Assembly: GCA_028683435.1 (NCBI GenBank)
Contig: JAQUIG010000022.1
Coordinates: 1 to 41,614, forward strand
Direction: 5' to 3'
From: Desulfuromonadaceae bacterium
GTDB lineage: Bacteria; Desulfobacterota; Desulfuromonadia; Geobacterales; Pseudopelobacteraceae
DNA: 41,614 bases
Part shown: positions 25,316-33,835 of the stretch, piece by piece
How positions within the stretch are numbered: the first letter of the stretch is position 1
Layout: each line of letters begins with the position of its first letter
Made by a program: the position numbers and the translations under genes
Notes under the pieces: model-generated
The model's database searches: none
Told to the model about the DNA's origin: nothing
Seen by the model: only the letters and a program-made list of their open reading frames with translations

Positions 25316-27523
25316 TCATCCGATCAGATTGTGGACCGTTTCAATCAGATTTGACTGATCGAATGCCCCTTTAACAATGTAGGCGTTGGCCCCGACCGCA
25401 ATGCCGCGTTTTTTGTCTTCGTCTTTTTCCAGCGAGGTCACGATAATGATCGGCACGTGCCGATAACGCTCGTCATCCCGCAGCCGTTTGGTCAGGGAGA
25501 AGCCGTCGAGTCTCGGCATCTCCACATCGGTGATGACGAGATCGTACAGGGTACCTCGCGTTTTCTCAAACGCTTCTTCACCGTCTTCCGCCGTGGCCAC
25601 CGCGTAACCGTACGCCTCGAGGATGCTCTTTTCGATCTCACGGGTATTGATGGAATCATCCACCACGAGCACCGTTGCCGTATGATCTTCCTTGGCGGAG
25701 GGGCGCAACCGTCCCGGCTCGGCAATCTCACGCGCTTGCCTGATCAGCTCCGGAACGTGGAGGACGTTGATGATGCTGTCCTGTTCGCCGATGGTGACGC
25801 CAGAGACCATGCGCAGGTTCTGCAGGTGGAGCGGCAGCGGCTTCACCACCATCTCCTCCCGGCCGATGATCTCGTCCACCACCAACCCGAGCTTTTCTTC
25901 TCCATCCCTGATGATGACGATCAGCGCCTCACCACCCTCGGCAGATGCTGTCGGCGCAAGCCTGAGGAGAGCGGCCAGACCTTCGACCGGAATTATCTGT
26001 TCCCGCAGACGGATGGCGCGTTTGTTGACGATCTCGATGATCTCCCCCCGCTGAACCGAGAGCATCTCGACCAGTGAGGTAGCCGGCAGGGCGCAGGTCT
26101 TACTGCCGGCGGAGAGCAGGAACAGCGGGAACACCGCCAGATTGAGCGGCAGGCGGAGCAGAAAGGTCGTTCCTTCCCCTTCCCTCGTTTCGATGATGAT
26201 GGTCCCTTTCAGTTCATCGACGATACTTTTCCTGACGACATCCATACCGACACCACGGCCGGAGATATCGGTAATGATCGGGCTCGTGCTGAAACCGGGC
26301 ATAAAGATCAGATCGGTAATCTCCGCCCGTGACATGCCGGCCAGGGTGTCGGCGTCAAACAGCCGTTTGGCGAGTGCCTTCTCACGGATCTTGTCGACGG
26401 AAAGCCCCCGGCCGTCGTCCCCCAGCGAAATTGTGACGCAGCCGCTGTCGTAACAAGCGGAAAGGGTGATGGTCCCCTTGGGCGTTTTCCCAGCCGCACG
26501 CCGTTCTTCGCCCGACTCCAGACCATGGTCCAATGAATTGCGGATCATATGCATGAGAGAATCACCGATACGGTCGATGATCTTCCTGTCCAGCTCGGTA
26601 TCCCCCCCCGCGACAACAAAATCGATATCCTTCCCCTGTTCATGGGCAAGATCGCGAACCGTTCGGCGCAGAGGGTCGAAAACGGTCGAGAGCGGCTGCA
26701 TGCGCATCCGGAGCGATGTTTCCTGCAGATCACCGACGAGATGATCCTGCATGAGGGACGCGGCGGCCATGGCCCGCACCGACTGGCGCAGGGAAAGCTG
26801 CAGTGCGGCGCCGGCCTCGAGCAGCGCTTCGTGTTCAGCACCGCTGCCGAGTTGTCCGGCAACGGCCGTCAAATGCCGCGCCGTTCCCCGCTCGATTTCA
26901 GTGAGCCGGCCGATATGCCTTCTGAACCTCCCCTGCTCGGAGACGATCTCTCCCATAAGCCTGATCAGGTCATCAATCTTGGCGGCATTGATACGCAGAT
27001 AATCGACCTGCCCGGTTTTGGCGGCCGCGGGTGGCGGGGGAGACTCGGCAGGCGGAGAGGAAGCAGCGGCAACTTCCGGCGCACGACTGTCAGCGGCGAC
27101 GGGAGCCGGCTCTTCCTCCGGCGCTCCCCCGGCAGCCGTGACCGCCGCGGCCCGGGCCAGTTCCGCGCAGAGCTCACCCGGCGCTTCCGCCGAAGTGTCC
27201 CCCGCAGTTATCGCTGCCAACAGGACCAAAAGAGCGTCCACGCCACGAAAGAGGGCATCGGATACTGATGTGGTCAAGGGGATTTTTCCGCCGCGGACAG
27301 CATCGAGCACATCCTCCATGCTGTGGGCAAGCAGGGTGACACCGGAAAGCTTCATCATCCGCGATGAGCCCTTGATGGTGTGTGCTGAACGGAATAGAGC
27401 GTTGACCGTCTCGGCATCGCCGGGCGACCTCTCCAGGTTGAGCAGGCCGTCGCTTATCCGGGAGCAATGCTCGCGCGCCTCTTCGACGAAACGTGCCAGA
27501 AATTTGGAGTGGTCAAATGCCAT
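25316..27523 (-). CDS. cheA: CheA histidine kinase with C-terminal receiver domain
   Basis: Hybrid chemotaxis kinase of 735 residues. In order: an Hpt (P1) domain with phosphorylated H48 in SAHTIKGSS; a Pro/Ala-rich linker at about 130-170 with no recognisable CheY-binding P2 domain; the dimerisation domain; an HATPase domain with N-box HMIRNSLDHGLE at about 325-336 and the nucleotide motifs DDGRGL and GRGVGMDVV; a CheW-like (P5) domain at about 460-600; and a C-terminal REC domain with D666 in ITDVEMP. Such CheA-REC hybrids are frequent in non-flagellar or alternative-function chemosensory systems. Its start is three bases after cheR, with GAGGAAC upstream. Confidence 0.95.
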   Translation of the reverse strand: MAFDHSKFLARFVEEAREHCSRISDGLLNLERSPGDAETVNALFRSAHTIKGSSRMMKLSGVTLLAHSMEDVLDAVRGGKIPLTTSVSDALFRGVDALLVLLAAITAGDTSAEAPGELCAELARAAAVTAAGGAPEEEPAPVAADSRAPEVAAASSPPAESPPPPAAAKTGQVDYLRINAAKIDDLIRLMGEIVSEQGRFRRHIGRLTEIERGTARHLTAVAGQLGSGAEHEALLEAGAALQLSLRQSVRAMAAASLMQDHLVGDLQETSLRMRMQPLSTVFDPLRRTVRDLAHEQGKDIDFVVAGGDTELDRKIIDRIGDSLMHMIRNSLDHGLESGEERRAAGKTPKGTITLSACYDSGCVTISLGDDGRGLSVDKIREKALAKRLFDADTLAGMSRAEITDLIFMPGFSTSPIITDISGRGVGMDVVRKSIVDELKGTIIIETREGEGTTFLLRLPLNLAVFPLFLLSAGSKTCALPATSLVEMLSVQRGEIIEIVNKRAIRLREQIIPVEGLAALLRLAPTASAEGGEALIVIIRDGEEKLGLVVDEIIGREEMVVKPLPLHLQNLRMVSGVTIGEQDSIINVLHVPELIRQAREIAEPGRLRPSAKEDHTATVLVVDDSINTREIEKSILEAYGYAVATAEDGEEAFEKTRGTLYDLVITDVEMPRLDGFSLTKRLRDDERYRHVPIIIVTSLEKDEDKKRGIAVGANAYIVKGAFDQSNLIETVHNLIG

Positions 27524-27526
27524 GTG

Positions 27527-29143
27527 TTAACCGTTCCTCTGTAATACGTTTGAAATATTATTCTGTGTACCTTGGGCAAAGGGTGACTTCGTCGCCGTGC
27601 GTATTGCGTCCATTGGAGTCAATAGCGATAGCTTGTGCCGACAGATGATCATGAACTGTTCGGCATTGAATGACAGGGGAAAAAAGTCCTGTCCATGTTC
27701 CTGCAGAGAGCCTTTCTCCAGAATCCTCAGCGCCGCATCATAGCCGCTGCGTGCCCGTTTCCCGTCCTGATGCGCAAACAGTATTTCGGCGCTGTAAAAG
27801 TGAGCCAGCCAGCAGGATGAGTCGAGAAAAAGCGCCTCCCTGAAACGCGTGAGAGCGTCATCAATGTCTCCTTTCTGGCGCGCGACCATCCCAAGCATGA
27901 GGTACGCTTCCAGACGGAGCGGATCCCGCCCTAAAATGGTTTCACAGACGCTACGGACCTCGTCGAAACGGGACAGGCTCAGGAGAAGGCTTCCCTTGAG
28001 GGTGTACGCCTTCTCGAAGGCACTATCCTCTGCGATGACGGCATCGAGAAGCGTGAGTGCACCATGGGGCTGTTTGTCGTGAGCCAGCTTGATGGCCGCA
28101 TCAAAACGTTCCCTGACATCAGGCTGCCCGGGTGAATACGGCGGGATAAGAGGGCGATCATATGCACGCCCAGCTTGGGGCCGATTCCGGAGGGATTCCG
28201 ATCTGGCAGCGAAAAGTGGAACCGTCTGCACAGGCCTGACCCGTGACCGTGCGGGAGTCGAGGGGGGCCGACCCGCTGCGCGGCGTTCTTCAAAAACCAG
28301 CGGGGGTGTTTTGCGGTAATAAAAGAGGGAATCCTGTTTTACGAGGGAAAGAATGCCGATGTCATGGTGAAACGTTTCCGCCGCGCCGACCAGCAGGCAG
28401 CCGCCATCGGCAAGAAGCTCCGCAAGTCTGCCAAATATCTCACGCTGCACCTCCCCGGGGAAATAGATGGAGACGTTCCGGTACAAGATGATGTCGGGCG
28501 ACTGCATCCGTTGCGGATAGGATGCACCGAGAAGATTTACCACCTCGAATCCAACCTGTTTTCTGATGGCATCGCAGACCTGAAACTTCCCTGAACCGCA
28601 CGGTTCGAAGTAGCGCTCAAACAGGGAGCTCTCCACCCCCCGGAACGAGCCCTTCCCGTATACCCCCTGTTTTGCCGTGGCAATAACGGTGGAATCAATG
28701 TCCACGCCGGTGATGGCAAACAGCCGTTCAGACTCGTCCCCGAAGCGCTCCCGCAACATAATGGCTATGGAGTAGGGTTCCTCTCCGGTGGAGCAGCCCG
28801 CACTCACTATCCTGACCGGCTTCTGGTTGCGAGCTGCCATAAACTCCGGCATCAGCGTATCGACCATCAGGCTCAGATGTTCAGGTTCACGAAAGAAATA
28901 GGTCTCATTGACGGTCAGGAGTTCCGTCAGGCGGAGCAACTCATCCTGGTTGCGTACGAGCGTGGCGTGATAGGTTTCGCCGGCATCGATACCGAGCGCA
29001 GCCATCCGGCGTTGCAGCGCCGTCACCAGCGTCTGTTCCCGCTCCTTTTCAAAACTGTGTCCACACGTACGCAGCAGCAACTCCTTGAAGAGGGCAAGGT
29101 CGACGGCCGGGGTCACTTTGCGGGATACTTCCATACTCTTCAC
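27527..29143 (-). CDS. cheR: CheR methyltransferase with C-terminal TPR repeats
   Basis: SAM-dependent protein-glutamate methyltransferase that methylates chemoreceptors. The N-terminal helical domain contains LTVNETYFFRE at 76-86; the SAM-binding GCSTGEEP is at 116-123; the conserved RNVSIYFP segment (usually CRNVLIYF) is near 222. After about residue 290 comes an Arg/Pro-rich linker, then tetratricopeptide-like repeats at about 345-480 and a short tail; this explains the length of 538 residues against about 280 for plain CheR. TPR-containing CheR proteins are known from other alternative chemosensory systems. The listed start is a GTG that overlaps the cheB stop; an ATG at 29134 with AGGTGA upstream is equally possible. 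Confidence 0.93.
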   Translation of the reverse strand: MKSMEVSRKVTPAVDLALFKELLLRTCGHSFEKEREQTLVTALQRRMAALGIDAGETYHATLVRNQDELLRLTELLTVNETYFFREPEHLSLMVDTLMPEFMAARNQKPVRIVSAGCSTGEEPYSIAIMLRERFGDESERLFAITGVDIDSTVIATAKQGVYGKGSFRGVESSLFERYFEPCGSGKFQVCDAIRKQVGFEVVNLLGASYPQRMQSPDIILYRNVSIYFPGEVQREIFGRLAELLADGGCLLVGAAETFHHDIGILSLVKQDSLFYYRKTPPLVFEERRAAGRPPSTPARSRVRPVQTVPLFAARSESLRNRPQAGRAYDRPLIPPYSPGQPDVRERFDAAIKLAHDKQPHGALTLLDAVIAEDSAFEKAYTLKGSLLLSLSRFDEVRSVCETILGRDPLRLEAYLMLGMVARQKGDIDDALTRFREALFLDSSCWLAHFYSAEILFAHQDGKRARSGYDAALRILEKGSLQEHGQDFFPLSFNAEQFMIICRHKLSLLTPMDAIRTATKSPFAQGTQNNISNVLQRNG

Positions 29144-30183
29144 CTGCTGCCACCGACACGCCGCATCAGTTCAACAGGGATATCCGCGAGCGCCACCACC
29201 CTGTCGATGGAGCCCCGTTCCACAGCGACCCGATTCATGCCGAACACCACTGAACTTGCCGCATCCTGTGCGAGTGTCACACCACCGGCCACCTTGATTG
29301 CCTCCATGCCGACAGCGCCATCATCTCCCATGCCGCTCATGATCAGGCCGACGGCACGGTTCCGGTATGCCGCGGCAACCGAAGAGAGGAGCGTGTTGCA
29401 GGAGGGGTTGTAGATCTGGGCGGCATCCCGCGCACCAAGGAGGATCATCCCCTGCGGCGTGATCCTCATCGAATGTTCGGCGGGATTGACATATACATGA
29501 CCGGGAGCGAGCCGGACCCCATTGCCGGCCATCACAACAGCCAGCGGAGTTCCGCCGTTCAGCCATTCCACCATCCCCCCGGTGAACCCTTCGGCGATAT
29601 GCTGGGTTATGACGATCGGGACAGGGAAAGATGCGGGAAGAGCCGACAGGACCGCGTAGATCGACTGCGGCCCCCCCGTAGAAGCTGCTATGGCGATAAT
29701 CCCGGTTTCCGCTGAGCAGTGTTGCATCCCGGCATCCGTTGCGACCACGTGTGCTGAGCGACTTCTCGTCGCCCGAAGATGGGCGGAGACGTCCACTCTG
29801 GCAAGGTAGCGGATCTTCTTGACCAAAGTTCGCACATTCTCGGGGCTGATATCCGGTTTTTCGATGACGTCCAGCGCCCCCTTCGATATTGCGGCGAAAG
29901 CGGTACGCACGCCGGTCAGAGCGGTCACCACGAGAATCGGCACCGGATGCGAGGCAATGATCCTCTCGATGGCTTCGAGCCCCCCCATGACCGGCATTTC
30001 AATATCCATCGTCACGATATCGGGCTTGAGCGAGGCAACCTTGGCAATTGCCTCCACCCCGTCCGAAGCCTCGCCGGCCACCACAATGCCCGGTTCCGAT
30101 TCCAGGATGGCGCGGATCATCTCCCGTACCAGAGTGCTGTCATCCACCAGCAGTACCCGTATGATACTTTCCGGTTTCAGCAT
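29140..30183 (-). CDS. cheB: CheB chemoreceptor methylesterase
   Basis: Response regulator-methylesterase that removes methyl groups from, and deamidates, chemoreceptors. The REC domain (1-125) has D14/D15 and phosphoacceptor D60 in VTMDIEMPVMGG. The C-terminal catalytic domain has the triad S167 in AASTGGP, H194 in VITQHIAEGF, and D287 in GMGDDGAVG. At 347 residues it is normal. It follows the MCP gene by three bases and overlaps cheR, so receptor, cheB and cheR form one coupled module for adaptation. Confidence 0.95.
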   Translation of the reverse strand: MLKPESIIRVLLVDDSTLVREMIRAILESEPGIVVAGEASDGVEAIAKVASLKPDIVTMDIEMPVMGGLEAIERIIASHPVPILVVTALTGVRTAFAAISKGALDVIEKPDISPENVRTLVKKIRYLARVDVSAHLRATRSRSAHVVATDAGMQHCSAETGIIAIAASTGGPQSIYAVLSALPASFPVPIVITQHIAEGFTGGMVEWLNGGTPLAVVMAGNGVRLAPGHVYVNPAEHSMRITPQGMILLGARDAAQIYNPSCNTLLSSVAAAYRNRAVGLIMSGMGDDGAVGMEAIKVAGGVTLAQDAASSVVFGMNRVAVERGSIDRVVALADIPVELMRRVGGSR

Positions 30184-30186
30184 CGG

Positions 30187-31521
30187 CTAACGATTTTCCC
30201 CGGAAGGAGCGTCGTCCTCTCCGCCACCATCTGTGCCGACCTTGAAGGTCACCACCAGTTTCCTCAACTGCTCTGAGAGCCCCAGCAACTCGTCCGTAGC
30301 GCTGTTTGTCTGGTAGATCGAATCGGTGGCAAAGCGAACCCCCTGGTCGATGTCTTTGAGCGCCAGAACGACCTGGCTGCTGGCAATCTGCTGCTGCTGC
30401 GTGGAAAGGGATATCTGCCTGGCGGCGCTGGCTGTTTCATCCACGCCGTCCACGCTTTCTATCAGCATCACTACGGTATGGGAGGCGTATTCCTGCCCTT
30501 CCTGAATCAACTGGAAACTCTTTTCAGAAGACATTACCAGCCGGTTGACCGAATCAAGAATCTCGGTAATTTTCCCTTCAATCTCGGACGTCGATTCGAC
30601 CACGCTGTCGGCCAGACGCCGGATCTCGACCGCCACCACTCCAAAGCGTTTCCCAGCCTCTCCCGCGCTAGCCGCCTCAAGTGCGGCGTTGAATGCTATC
30701 AGCTTGGTCTGGTTGGCGATGTTATTGATAATCTCCATGACCTTGTTGATCTCTTTCGACTTTCTTCCGAGCTCAACGATCTCGCTCAGATTCGCCTGAA
30801 TATTGTTACTTATGTCATTGATCTTGAAGTTAAGGTTCTCGACCTCGGCAGCACCGTCTTTCGTGTCTTCCAGAGTCTTGTCGGCCCTTTTCACCACACC
30901 CTGGCTATGCTGGGCTATCTGGGTTGCCGTAGAGGAGAACTCTTCCATAGTGGCCGATATCTCCACAACGGAGCTGGAAAGCTGGGTGGAAAAGCCGGAC
31001 TGCTGATCCATGGTTGATGCAATGGCGCCGGCATGTGAGTGTATTTTTTCGGTTATCCCGGAAACCTCCCCGATAATCTGATGCAGATTTCTGATATGAT
31101 CGTTGAACCAGCTGGCAAGCTCCCCCACTTCGTCGGCTGTGGTCACCGGAACCGTTGTACTCAGATCGTTATTGAAATTTTTCAGCGCGCCGGCTATCGC
31201 TCCAATCGGTCTGGCAATAAACCTGTTGGCCAGAAAAAAAACCAGGATCATCAGAATGACCAGAAATACCATGGTTATAGCAATATACTGGATAATACTG
31301 GTTGATACCTCCCGCCCGATAGTGGCACGCTCCTTGAGAAGCAAGGCATCCATGTCATCCACGTGAACGCCGGAGCTAACAATCCAGTCTTGAAATTCAA
31401 CTATCCGCTCCTCACCTCTTGAGCGCATATTCATGATAGAAATAACGGAGAAGACCGTAGCGGTTGAAAAAACGCATATAAACATTAATCCCATAACCTT
31501 TTTCTGCAGCGAAAACCTCAC
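30187..31521 (-). CDS. methyl-accepting chemotaxis protein with small periplasmic domain
   Basis: Membrane chemoreceptor of 444 residues. Transmembrane helix 1 is at about 9-31, a short periplasmic segment of only some 44 residues at 32-75, helix 2 at about 76-99, a HAMP domain at about 100-150, and a long cytoplasmic coiled coil with the signalling tip near AFNAALEAASAGEAGKRF and VVAVEIRRLAD. The periplasmic part is too small for a Cache or four-helix-bundle sensor, so sensing may be through the membrane, HAMP or a partner. It lacks a CheR-tethering pentapeptide at the C-terminus. The start is GTG at 31521 with GGGAGGT four bases upstream. As the only receptor in this cluster it is presumably the dedicated input to the local CheA. 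Confidence 0.93.
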   Translation of the reverse strand: MRFSLQKKVMGLMFICVFSTATVFSVISIMNMRSRGEERIVEFQDWIVSSGVHVDDMDALLLKERATIGREVSTSIIQYIAITMVFLVILMILVFFLANRFIARPIGAIAGALKNFNNDLSTTVPVTTADEVGELASWFNDHIRNLHQIIGEVSGITEKIHSHAGAIASTMDQQSGFSTQLSSSVVEISATMEEFSSTATQIAQHSQGVVKRADKTLEDTKDGAAEVENLNFKINDISNNIQANLSEIVELGRKSKEINKVMEIINNIANQTKLIAFNAALEAASAGEAGKRFGVVAVEIRRLADSVVESTSEIEGKITEILDSVNRLVMSSEKSFQLIQEGQEYASHTVVMLIESVDGVDETASAARQISLSTQQQQIASSQVVLALKDIDQGVRFATDSIYQTNSATDELLGLSEQLRKLVVTFKVGTDGGGEDDAPSGENR

Positions 31522-31541
31522 AATAACCTCCCGGTCAAGCT

Positions 31542-31553
31542 TATGATATCATA
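31542..31553. repeat. 12-bp perfect palindrome upstream of the MCP gene
   Basis: TATGATATCATA is an exact palindrome, about 20 bases before the MCP start codon in the 74-base gap after the cheW-like gene. It could be an operator for a dimeric regulator, or simply AT-rich chance sequence. Confidence 0.35.
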
Positions 31554-31595
31554 TAGTTACATCACACTAACGACACTACCGTGTTTTGATTCAGG

Positions 31596-32006
31596 TCAGA
31601 ACCGGTCGGGGTGCCTTTCCTTTGACAACTGCTTAAAATCCACGAGCAGTACCATGCTTCCGTTCCTCGGCAGAATCCCCCATAGCCCGTTCCGCAGGGT
31701 AAACCGTTCCAGCAGTTCCGGGAAGAGCCTGATGTCGTTCTGGCTAAAAGCGGCGATATCTTCCATCTTATCGATGATCAGCCGGTAGCGCGGCGCGCTC
31801 CCTGTCCTGATCGTAACAACCGTCGGCGCAGAATACCTGACCGACCTGTCGCCAAAGCCTATCTCTTCGTGGAACCAGAACAGGTCATCATTCTGCTCCC
31901 CGGCGTAGAGTTCAATTCCTGCCACCTGCCCGGCATCGACACCGAAATGAATGCCACAAAGCGAGAAGAGGAGCAGATCGATCTGGATATCGCCAGCGGC
32001 AGTCAT
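31596..32006 (-). CDS. divergent CheW-like protein
   Basis: Predicted CheW-fold coupling protein of 136 residues. The N-terminal strand (IDLLLFSLCGIHFGVDAGQVAGI) and the final LVDFKQL strand resemble CheW, but the central RG..PV.DLR segment of ordinary CheW is not recognisable, so it is a diverged copy. The reading frame extends to 32126, but ATG 32006 overlaps the stop of the preceding cheW as ATGA and the CheW-like sequence begins there, so this start is preferred. Being next to a normal CheW suggests a second array component or adaptor specific for this receptor. Confidence 0.75.
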   Translation of the reverse strand: MTAAGDIQIDLLLFSLCGIHFGVDAGQVAGIELYAGEQNDDLFWFHEEIGFGDRSVRYSAPTVVTIRTGSAPRYRLIIDKMEDIAAFSQNDIRLFPELLERFTLRNGLWGILPRNGSMVLLVDFKQLSKERHPDRF

Positions 32007-32521
32007 AGCGCCACAAGAGCCGCCAACTTGCCGATGTCGAGCAATGATATGGTTTTGCCACCATATTCGATCTCCCCGATCACCAGGTCGCGGACAGCAC
32101 CGTTCAGCGTAGCAAGTGGCGGACAAATAGTACTAATCGGAATATCGACAACATCTTCAATCGATTCAATCATCACGCCGGAGTGAAAATCACCATGCAC
32201 CGCCATTGCAATCAGGCGTTTGCCGTCATCGGCCTTTTCCTCTCCGAGAAAATGGCGGAGGTCGATAACCGACTCGATATCCCCCCGTACATTGATGAGG
32301 CCGGGAAGGTAGTCGGGAAGGGAGGGAACCCACGATATATCGCACGGCGGGAGTATCTCCCTGATATCCCTGCCGTAAAAGGCAAACAGGTTTGCGCCGC
32401 AGATGAAGATGACCACCTTGACCCGCTCCTCCTCGACATCGACGACCTCTTTTGTACGCTGCCGTCTTTTGAGTTCGTCCAGGATTAGATCGCTTTTCAG
32501 TTTTTCGTCGGATGGTGGCAT
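32003..32521 (-). CDS. cheW: CheW coupling protein
   Basis: Scaffold linking receptor and CheA. After a 35-residue charged N-terminal extension, the CheW domain runs from about residue 36 with strands VVIFICGANLFAFYGRDIREIL, the diagnostic PGLINVRGDIESVIDLRHFL, and the closing KTISLLDIGKL. At 172 residues it is slightly longer than usual because of the extension. It is the first gene of the leftward che/hydrogenase run. The 202 bases upstream, shared with the divergent cupin gene, must contain its promoter; a TATAAA on the minus strand about 80 bases upstream has no good -35. Confidence 0.9.
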   Translation of the reverse strand: MPPSDEKLKSDLILDELKRRQRTKEVVDVEEERVKVVIFICGANLFAFYGRDIREILPPCDISWVPSLPDYLPGLINVRGDIESVIDLRHFLGEEKADDGKRLIAMAVHGDFHSGVMIESIEDVVDIPISTICPPLATLNGAVRDLVIGEIEYGGKTISLLDIGKLAALVAL

Positions 32522-32661
32522 GACATGGTCCCAACAGCGCTCCCGAAAGGAGCTGCCGAGTTAATAAATTGATTTAGCAACCGTTTTATAGCAAAGTACA
32601 TAGCAACAAACCAGCATTTATTGCGTGAACTACAATTCCGGCAGAGAAACAACGCCGTCTG

Positions 32662-32694
32662 TGTTTCATGCACTAAACCATCTGTTATGAAACA
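32662..32694. repeat. 8-bp inverted repeat, possible operator before the cupin gene
   Basis: TGTTTCAT at 32662-32669 and ATGAAACA at 32687-32694 are perfect reverse complements separated by 17 bases, 30 bases before the cupin start in the divergent cheW-cupin region. The spacing would allow a dimeric or looping regulator site; no regulator gene is nearby. Confidence 0.35.
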
Positions 32695-32723
32695 AGCAAA
32701 TTTCAAGTGATCAAGGAAGAATA

Positions 32724-33068
32724 ATGGCACTGCAGACAGACAATCTGTTCAACGACATCCCGGCGACACTGCAGAATGAGATTTTTAAAACGCTGGCTGA
32801 ATCGGGTACGGTGAGAATTGAACGAATTGTCTCTGACGGGCAGGCAACACCGCTTGGTGAATGGTATGATCAGGAGGGGGATGAGTGGGTACTGCTGGTT
32901 TCGGGTGGAGCGACGCTGCAGTTTGATGGCGACACCCCGCCTCTGGTTCTGAAACCTGGTGATCATCTGATGATCCCGGCCGGTTGCCGCCACCGGGTGG
33001 AGCGGACCGACACCGGGCAAAAGACGGTCTGGCTTGCGGTTCATTTCATTGGAAGCAATGCGGATTAA
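32724..33068 (+). CDS. small cupin-domain protein
   Basis: A 114-residue single-domain beta-barrel protein of the cupin_2 type. The first motif is represented by GDEWVLLVSGGATLQFDG and the second by LKPGDHLMIPAGCRHRVERT; His and Glu positions could bind a metal, though the first motif has few histidines. AAGGAAG precedes the ATG. It is monocistronic, divergent from the che run and convergent with the GGDEF gene two bases downstream. The family covers many functions, and no substrate can be assigned; the inverted repeat upstream hints at regulated expression. Confidence 0.85.
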   Translation: MALQTDNLFNDIPATLQNEIFKTLAESGTVRIERIVSDGQATPLGEWYDQEGDEWVLLVSGGATLQFDGDTPPLVLKPGDHLMIPAGCRHRVERTDTGQKTVWLAVHFIGSNAD

Positions 33069-33070
33069 AA

Positions 33071-33784
33071 TCAGGGGGCGACAACAAAGCGGTTCTTCCC
33101 CCCCTCTTTGGCCTGCCGAAGCGCCATGTCCGCACGCCCAACACAGTCATGGATCGTCTCTCCCGCCTGATGCTCACACAAACCGATACTCGCAGTGATG
33201 CGGATTCCGGGGCGGTTGGCCTTGAACTCGGTCATCGATATTGACTCAAGTATCTTGCGGGCAAGAGTCAAGGCCCCCTCGAGGTTAGTTTCAGTAAGGA
33301 GAAAGAGAAACTCCTCGCCTCCCCAACGGGCACAGACATCCTCGTTCCTGACACACCCTCGCAGAACCCTTGCCACCTCAACCAGCACATCATCGCCGTC
33401 ATTGAAACCGTATTTTTCGTTAAGCTTTTTGAAATTATCCAGATCAAGGAGAATGACCGCGAAGGTCCGCTGGTGACGCTCGGAGCGGCTCAACTCACGC
33501 TCCATTTTCTCCATGATATCACGCCGATTTGCCAGGCCGGTCATCGGATCGATCCGGGTCACCAGGACAAGAGAGCGGTCCATTTCACCCAGCAGCGTTT
33601 TCAGACTCTTTTTTTCCTTTTCAATCAGCACTTCGCGATGCTTTAGGGCGCAGTATTCATCATACAGCAGCCGATATTCCATCATCAGCGGATTACCTTC
33701 GTGGCTGCGGTCTGATAGAAGCTGTTCAAAATGGGCGATCTTGTCATCCCCCGCAGTATGTGTGGTTCTGGCTTCGATTGTCAT
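33071..33784 (-). CDS. GGDEF diguanylate cyclase
   Basis: Soluble 237-residue protein predicted to make cyclic di-GMP. An N-terminal helical segment (about 1-75, coiled-coil-like, with KEKKSLKTLL) precedes the GGDEF domain, which has the active GGEEF at 155-159 and an inhibitory I-site RNED at 146-149, five residues before it. No sensor domain or membrane helix is visible. The frame opens at 33814, but AAGGAG eight bases before ATG 33784 fixes the start. The gene is convergent with the cupin gene and lies 51 bases after the glyceraldehyde-3-phosphate dehydrogenase gene, so the two leftward genes may be read together. Confidence 0.92.
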   Translation of the reverse strand: MTIEARTTHTAGDDKIAHFEQLLSDRSHEGNPLMMEYRLLYDEYCALKHREVLIEKEKKSLKTLLGEMDRSLVLVTRIDPMTGLANRRDIMEKMERELSRSERHQRTFAVILLDLDNFKKLNEKYGFNDGDDVLVEVARVLRGCVRNEDVCARWGGEEFLFLLTETNLEGALTLARKILESISMTEFKANRPGIRITASIGLCEHQAGETIHDCVGRADMALRQAKEGGKNRFVVAP

Positions 33785-33835
33785 GTGGCATGCTCCTTGT
33801 CGAAACGTTATCAACGGTTGGCGCTGCGTTGGCCA

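Noticed and set aside
32522-32723. Possible cyclic di-GMP riboswitch upstream of cheW or the cupin gene
   Set aside because: GEMM riboswitches would be plausible in this group, but I did not find their conserved loop sequences; only a short hairpin (GCTCC/GGAGC near 32540) is visible.
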